Assembly (NCBI GenBank): GCA_011523155.1
Contig: WTHL01000031.1
Location: 1 to 10,965 of the forward strand
Direction: 5' to 3'
From: Synechococcus sp. PL34863bin_39
GTDB lineage: Bacteria > Cyanobacteriota > Cyanobacteriia > PCC-6307 > Cyanobiaceae
Length of the DNA stretch: 10,965 bases
Both the position numbers and the translations under genes were made by a program. Below the pieces are notes generated by a model, which had not been told where the DNA came from, did no database searches, and was given only the letters and a program-made list of their open reading frames with translations. Positions 6,695 through 10,965 of this stretch are shown here, piece after piece (the stretch's first letter is position 1; every line of letters begins with the position of its first letter).

Positions 6695-8673
6695 TAGCCC
6701 TAGGCGATCTGTTCCCGAATGCCGTGCCCACTGCCGCCCGCGCCAGCTGGAGTCCCACCCCCCGCGAGCAGGTGGCGTTGGCTGCCCGCAGTCACGTTGA
6801 TGATTTCAGCCGGGTGGATGAGATGTGGCCCTGGCTTGCCGCCAATCATCCGGAGGTCATGGCCGTGGATGCCCCCCATGCGGCCCATCCGGAACGGTTC
6901 AGCTACAGGGAGCTGGAGGCCCGGATCGCCACCACTGCCGAAGGCCTCCGACAACTCGGCATCGAACCTGGTGATGTGGTGGGCCTGTTTGCGGAGAACA
7001 GCCCCCGTTGGCTGGTGATGGATCAGGGTCTGATGCGGGCCGGTGCCATCAGTGCCGTGCGTGGTGCTGCGGCACCCGTTCCCGAGCTCCACTACATCCT
7101 TCAGGACAGTGCTGCGGTCGCTCTTGTGGTGCAGAACGCTGACCTGCTGCGGCATCTTGACCTGACGGATGCCCAACGGGCGCGGCTTCGGTGCGTGATC
7201 CAGCTCGAGGGGGAGCCGGAGGGTGGTGCGATCGGTTGGGAGGACCTCCAGGGGCGGGGGGCGCAGGTTCAGGATTCAGCAACGCCGACCGGACAACGTC
7301 CCGCGTCGGCGGCGACCCAGACAGCGACCATCCTCTACACGTCCGGCACGACAGGTGAGCCCAAGGGGGTGCCCCTGACCCACGGAAATCTCCTGCACCA
7401 GATTCGCAGTCTTGCCTGCGTCGCCCACCCCAGCCCCGGTGCGCCGGTGCTCAGCGTGCTGCCGATCTGGCATTCCTATGAACGCAGTGCTGAGTACTAC
7501 TTCTTTTCCTGCGCCTGTTCGCAGACCTACACCACGATCAAACAACTCAAGAAAGATCTGCCGCGGGTGAAACCGGTGGTGATGGCCACCGTCCCCCGTC
7601 TCTGGGAGGCGGTCCAGGCCGGTTTTGAGGACGTTCTCAAAACCTTTCCCCCCTCCCGACAGCGGTTGTTGCGTTCGGCTCTGACCAACAGCCAGGCTTA
7701 CTGCCTAGCCCGTCGCCGCGCCCATGATCTGCTGGTGGAGCCCCTCGGCAAACGCCAGCGGCTGAAAGCGGCCCTGGACGCCAGCCGGCGCTGGCCCGCC
7801 CATGCCCTGGCATCCAGGCTCATCTGGCCGAAGCTCCGCGCCCAACTCAGTGGCGGTCAGCTGGCTTACCCCATCAACGGCGGAGGAGCCATCGCCCCCC
7901 ATGTGGATGCGTTCTATGAGGCCGTCGGGATCGAGCTGCTGGTGGGCTACGGCCTGACGGAAACCAGCCCGGTGGTCAGCTGTCGACGCCCGTGGCGCAA
8001 CATCCGTGGCAGCTCGGGTCAGCCGTTGCCAGAGACTGAATTTCGAGTTGTGGATCCCGAAACCCGCCATCCCCTCGGTTTCCGGCAGCGTGGGGTTGTT
8101 CTGGTGCGAGGTCCTCAGGTGATGGCCGGTTACATGGGCAAGCCTGATGCCACAGCCAAGGTGCTGGACGCTGAGGGCTGGTTCGACACCGGTGATCTGG
8201 GACTGCTTCTCCCTGATGGATCGGTCGTGCTGACCGGACGTGCCAAGGACACCATTGTTCTCAGCAGTGGAGAGAACATCGAGCCTGGCCCCCTGGAGGA
8301 ATGCCTGGTGGCCAGTCCTCTCGTGGAGCAGGTGATGCTTGTGGGTCAGGACGAGAAGCAGCTTGGCGCGTTGGTCGTGCCCCACCAGGAGACGATGCAG
8401 ACCTGGGCTCTGTCTCACGGGATCAATATCACCGTTGACCCTGACGGACCAGATTCACCCGGCCAGGCCGACCTCTCCAGGCGTCTGCGTGGTGAGTTCA
8501 ATCGTCTGCTTGCTGAGCGCCATGGGGCCCGACCGGATGAACGCCTGCTTGGCGTCGCTCTCGTGGCCCCGTTCTCGATTGAGAACGGCCTGCTCACGCA
8601 GACGCTGAAGCAACGGCGAGATCGGATCACGGCGCGTGATGCCGTCGCCATCGCCGCCATTTACGGCCGCTAG
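6691..8673 (+). CDS. Long-chain fatty acyl-CoA/acyl-ACP synthetase (AMP-forming)
   Basis: An adenylate-forming enzyme that activates free fatty acids with ATP to acyl-AMP and passes the acyl group to CoA or ACP. Cyanobacterial relatives (Synechocystis Aas, slr1609) are acyl-ACP synthetases that recycle fatty acids freed from membranes. From GTG 6691 the protein has 660 residues. Motifs: P-loop [13 protein letters not shown] (214-226), YGLTETSP (420-427), GWFDTGDLG (Asp502 binds the ribose), [19 protein letters not shown] (515-533, hinge and Arg517) and the C-terminal lid [16 protein letters not shown] with the likely catalytic Lys640. The start chosen overlaps the lipB stop as GTGA (6691-6694), suggesting coupling; GTG 6724 would give a protein starting near VPTAARASW and is a fair alternative, and GTG 6634 lies inside lipB and is unlikely. 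CoA versus ACP preference cannot be decided here. Close spacing to lipB suggests a shared acyl-group theme. Confidence 0.9.
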
Positions 8674-8678
8674 GCGGC
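8666..8678. repeat. Small inverted repeat around the synthetase stop codon
   Basis: GCCGC (8666-8670) and GCGGC (8674-8678) form a 5-bp inverted repeat with the TAG stop as the 3-nt loop. No T-run follows, so it is at most a weak transcript end. The rest of the 81-bp gap to the next gene (8674-8754) contains a TTGACC (8705-8710) without a convincing -10 partner. Confidence 0.25.
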
Positions 8679-8754
8679 GATCGGGAACCCCCCATGGATG
8701 CGGGTTGACCCCTGTGCCCGGGGCTGAGACGCTTGGCCCTCTCTCTTCATCCCC

Positions 8755-9198
8755 ATGTCCGACGGCACCACTCTGACGATCAAGCGCACCATCGCTGTGC
8801 GTGCCGTGGTCACCCCTGCCTGGAAGGAGGAGGCCGAGCGCGAACTCAGTAACGCCATCGCCACCACCGATCAGCAACTGGCCCAGCTTGAGCAGGAGGG
8901 CCAGCAGGTGGTCGATGAGGTGCGTCGCCAGAGCGCCAATCCCCTCGATCCGCGCGTTCAGGACCAGGTGGCCCAGGTGCAGCAACAGGTGGCAGCCAAG
9001 CGGGCGGAACTGGAGGAGCAAAAGCGCAATCTCCTGCAGCAGCAGGCCCAGGTGCGCGACGTTGAGATGGAACAGATCGTGGATCAGGGCCAGATCGAAA
9101 GCTTCTGTGACCTCACCGTGGGGGACAACCTTGTCAGCAAGATGCAGGTGGCCGTCGTGGTGCGGGATGGCGTGGTTGAGTCAATCCAGCAGGGTTGA
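8755..9198 (+). CDS. YlqD-family protein, coiled coil, function unknown
   Basis: A 147-residue soluble protein of the YlqD family, whose function is unknown. The N-terminal strand segment (LTIKRTIAVRAVVTPAWKEE, residues 7-26) is followed by a long charged, Gln-rich helix, about residues 24-105, with heptad-like spacing (ATTDQQLAQLEQEGQQVVDE; VAQVQQQVAAKRAELEEQKR) that should form a coiled coil, and then by a small strand-rich tail (FCDLTVGDNLVSKMQVAVVV, 117-136; VRDGVVESIQQG at the end). In YlqD the N- and C-terminal strands probably pack together with the helices forming an antenna. There is no signal peptide. It lies between the acyl synthetase and pdhC on the same strand. ATG 8755 is the only sensible start. 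Nothing in the sequence shows a partner. Confidence 0.8.
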   Translation: MSDGTTLTIKRTIAVRAVVTPAWKEEAERELSNAIATTDQQLAQLEQEGQQVVDEVRRQSANPLDPRVQDQVAQVQQQVAAKRAELEEQKRNLLQQQAQVRDVEMEQIVDQGQIESFCDLTVGDNLVSKMQVAVVVRDGVVESIQQG

Positions 9199-9226
9199 CC
9201 CCACCTGTTCCAGGCCTGTCGGCCCG

Positions 9227-9232
9227 TAAAAT
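9227..9232 (+). promoter_or_regulatory. Possible -10 element upstream of pdhC
   Basis: TAAAAT stands out as an A/T island in the G+C-rich 63-bp gap between the ylqD-like gene and pdhC, 29 nt before the TTG start. A good -35 at 17 nt is missing; the nearest TTGACC (9195-9200) overlaps the upstream stop and is 26 nt away. A promoter is therefore only suggested. Confidence 0.3.
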
Positions 9233-9251
9233 CCCCCTACTCAGCCCCTCT

Positions 9252-9255
9252 GGAG
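9252..9255 (+). promoter_or_regulatory. Ribosome binding site deciding the TTG start of pdhC
   Basis: GGAG lies 6 nt before TTG 9262, and the lipoyl domain begins at once after that codon (ATHDIFMPALSS). No in-frame ATG or GTG fits better, so the rare TTG start is well supported. Confidence 0.6.
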
Positions 9256-9261
9256 ACGGTT

Positions 9262-10595
9262 TTGGCGACCCACGACATCTTCATGCCTGCCCTCAGCTCC
9301 ACGATGACGGAGGGGAAGATCGTCGAGTGGCTCAAGAAGCCCGGAGACAAGGTGGGCCGCGGCGAGTCGGTTCTTGTTGTTGAGTCCGACAAGGCCGACA
9401 TGGATGTCGAATCCTTCAATGAGGGATATCTGGCGGCGGTGTTGATGCCTGCGGGCAGCACGGCTCCCGTGGGTGAAACCATCGGCCTGATCGTCGAGAC
9501 CGAGGCCGAAATCGCTGAGGCGCAGGCCAAGAGCGGTGGGTCGGGTGGCGCTGCGCCCCAGGCACCGGCTGCTCCGTCGACCCCGGCGTCAGCTCCTGCG
9601 GCTCCATCCGCTCCGCCCGCGCCCACGCAGCAGGCTCCCGCACCGTCGGTGCCCGCTCCCGCACCAGCAGCTCCGGCCCCCGTCGTCAATGATGGTCGCC
9701 TCGTGGCGAGTCCCCGCGCCAAGAAGCTGGCGTCACAAATGGGAGTCAACCTGGCAACCGTGCGCGGTTCGGGCCCCAACGGCCGGATTCAGGCAGAAGA
9801 TGTTGAGCGTGCCGCCGGGCGTCCGGTCACGCCCCCTCGGGTGGGAGAAGGCACGGCAGCAGTTCCGGTGCAGTACCGGCGGCGGCCCCTGCTTCCCCTG
9901 CCGGCAACAGCTTCGGTGCACCCGGCGACACCGTTGCCTTCAACACCCTTCAGGGGGCGGTCAACCGCAACATGGAGGCCAGCCTGGCGGTTCCATGCTT
10001 CCGCGTCGGCTACACAATCACCACCGACAAACTGGACGTCTTCTACAAGCAGGTGAAGCCCAAGGGCGTCACGATGACGGCCCTGCTCGCGAAGGCTGTG
10101 GCCGTGACACTCGCCCGTCACCCCCAGGTCAATGCCGCCACGACCGCTGCCGGCATGGCCTATCCCGCTGACGTCAATGTGGCCGTTGCTGTGGCGATGG
10201 AAGACGGCGGACTGATCACGCCTGTGCTGCGTCAGGCGGATCGTACGGATCTCTACGAAATGTCGCGCCAGTGGGCAGATCTCGTGAAGCGATCCCGCAG
10301 CAAGCAGCTGCAACCTGAGGAGTACAGCACGGGCACGTTCACCCTCTCCAACCTCGGCATGTTCGGGGTCGACCGGTTCGATGCGATTCTTCCGCCCGGG
10401 ACCGGAGCGATCCTGGCCGTAGCCGCGTCACGTCCCACCGTTGTGGCTGGAAAGGATGGATCCATCTCCGTGAAGCGTCAGATGCAGGTCAACCTCACCG
10501 CTGATCACCGTGTCATCTACGGCGCTGACGGTGCCGCCTTCCTCAAGGATCTGGCTGATCTGATCGAGAACCGACCGGAGAGCCTGGCCGTCTGA
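9262..10595 (+). CDS. pdhC: Pyruvate dehydrogenase E2 (dihydrolipoamide acetyltransferase), frameshifted
   Basis: E2 is the core of the pyruvate dehydrogenase complex: it takes the acetyl group from E1 on its lipoyl arm and passes it to CoA. The first frame (9262 to about 9870) encodes a lipoyl domain (residues 1-80, lipoyl Lys44 in ESDKADMDVE), an Ala/Pro-rich swinging linker (about 92-142) and the peripheral E1/E3-binding domain (LVASPRAKKLASQMGVNLAT and GPNGRIQAEDVERA, 148-184). The catalytic domain follows in another frame, from about 9870 to the stop at 10593-10595 (FNTLQGAVNRNMEASLAVPC; FTLSNLGMFGVDRFDAILPP; ADHRVIYGADG). One missing base rejoins the frames into about 444 residues, the expected size. 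The active site reads HRVIYG instead of HxxxDG, as I recall for cyanobacterial and plastid E2. Complete apart from the shift, so a sequence error is more likely than a pseudogene, since this gene is normally essential. Confidence 0.88.
9845..9890 (+). other. pdhC: Frameshift site in pdhC
   Basis: Frame 1 makes sense up to about VGEGTAAVPV (GTG 9868-9870); the continuation AVPAAAPASPAGNSFGAPGD reads from GCA 9870-9872 in the -1 frame. Loss of one base between about 9845 and 9880 explains it. The spot coincides with an inverted repeat, CCGGT (9865-9869) and ACCGG (9875-9879) around a 5-nt loop, followed by CGGCGGCGGCCCC, the kind of G+C-rich hairpin where base-calling errors are common. Both flanks are Ala/Pro-rich linker, so the exact base cannot be fixed. 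Confidence 0.8.
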
Positions 10596-10608
10596 TGACG
10601 GTGAGCTG

Positions 10609-10631
10609 GCTGCTCCCCTCGATTGGGCAGC
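10609..10631 (+). repeat. Hairpin between pdhC and queA
   Basis: GCTGC (10609-10613) can pair with GCAGC (10627-10631), extended by two C-G pairs past a bulged T. The 3' arm touches the queA ATG. It could end pdhC transcripts weakly or cover the queA ribosome binding region; no T-run follows. No Shine-Dalgarno sequence is visible here. Confidence 0.3.
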
Positions 10632-10965
10632 ATGGGTGAGTCCGCACCTCAGGCGTCCGTGCCCGATTCAAGGGATCGTCAGCTCAGCTCCTACGACTAC
10701 GTCCTGCCGGACGAACGCATCGCACAATCACCTGCCGAGCCACGGCATGCGGCCCGATTGCTGGTCGCGCCTCCCTGTGAGGGTGGACCTGAGCTGACGC
10801 AACACCAGCAGGTCTGGGATTGGCAGAACGCCCTGCAGTCCGGAGATCTACTGGTCGTCAATGACACCCGTGTTCTGCGTGCCCGGCTGAGGGTTCGTCG
10901 TGCCGGTGGTGGCCAGGCCGAACTCCTGGTGCTGGAGGCTCGTGGGCATGGCCAGTGGTTATGCC
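10632..10965 (+). CDS. queA: tRNA queuosine synthase QueA, 5' part (3' end outside window)
   Basis: QueA (S-adenosylmethionine:tRNA ribosyltransferase-isomerase) moves the ribosyl part of SAM onto preQ1 in the tRNA anticodon wobble position and makes epoxyqueuosine. The frame from ATG 10632 stays open to the window edge (111 codons). Family signatures are the N-terminal LSSYDYVLPDERIAQSPAEP (residues 18-37), ARLLV (41-45), and SGDLLVVNDTRVLRARL (70-86), followed by the start of the second segment GGQAELLVLEA. The first 17 residues are a variable leader. An in-frame stop right after the pdhC stop (10596-10598) limits any extension; TTG 10623 would add only three residues. The gene follows pdhC by 36 bp on the same strand. 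The identity is clear; whether the rest is intact cannot be seen. Confidence 0.92.
   Translation, partial: MGESAPQASVPDSRDRQLSSYDYVLPDERIAQSPAEPRHAARLLVAPPCEGGPELTQHQQVWDWQNALQSGDLLVVNDTRVLRARLRVRRAGGGQAELLVLEARGHGQWLC

Noticed and set aside
8708..8724. CCCC...GGGG stem between the acyl synthetase and the ylqD-like gene as a terminator
   Set aside because: The stem is only about 4 bp and no T-run follows; such matches are expected by chance in G+C-rich DNA.
9860..9890. Programmed -1 ribosomal frameshifting in pdhC
   Set aside because: No X XXY YYZ slippery heptamer in the correct frame was found, the nearby inverted repeat has only 5 bp, and no such mechanism is known to me for E2; a lost base is simpler.
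1..10965. Mobile elements, CRISPR arrays, tRNA or rRNA genes, HIP1 (GCGATCGC) repeats
   Set aside because: None were recognised on reading both strands; gene content looks like ordinary core chromosome with uniform base composition.

Overview
The window reads as a G+C-rich chromosomal segment of a marine picocyanobacterium of the Synechococcus/Cyanobium type. This is inferred from protein resemblance and gene content: SepF next to ProC, a two-domain LrtA-type hibernation factor, a cyanobacterial acyl-ACP/acyl-CoA synthetase, a YlqD-family protein, and a plastid-type pyruvate dehydrogenase E2 with a DHRVIYG active-site motif. No phage, transposon, CRISPR, rRNA or tRNA signal was recognised. 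The region is gene-dense, and no stretch between genes exceeds about 80 bp.

Layout. Plus strand at the left edge: the 3' part of sepF (cell division), then proC (proline synthesis). Convergent to these is a five-gene minus-strand block, read from right to left: hpf/lrtA, a deoC-like gene, recO, an MFS transporter and a GT4 glycosyltransferase. Spacings are 33 nt, a 4-nt overlap, 19 nt and 21 nt, which fits one transcription unit. Plus strand to the right: lipB, whose start lies only 12 bp from the divergent hpf start, then a long-chain acyl-CoA/acyl-ACP synthetase that overlaps lipB as GTGA, then a ylqD-family gene, pdhC (E2 of pyruvate dehydrogenase) and the 5' part of queA at the right edge.

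How the genes may work together. LipB moves octanoyl groups from ACP to lipoyl domains. The next gene activates free fatty acids. Two genes further on, E2 carries a lipoyl domain, the usual acceptor. This suggests, without proving it, a lipoate-supply neighbourhood. The minus-strand block joins ribosome hibernation, a DeoC-fold protein, recombination repair and a possible glycan-assembly/export pair.

Most notable points. (1) The DeoC-like protein keeps the aldolase fold signatures and the phosphate-binding end, but all three catalytic residues (Asp, Schiff-base Lys, second Lys) are replaced by Ser100, Gln160 and Gln188, so it should not be a working deoxyribose-phosphate aldolase. (2) pdhC is broken by a single-base frameshift near position 9870, probably a sequence error because the gene is normally essential. 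(3) An 8-codon minicistron bridges recO and the TTG-started MFS gene through ATGA and TTGA overlaps. (4) Several genes use GTG or TTG starts.
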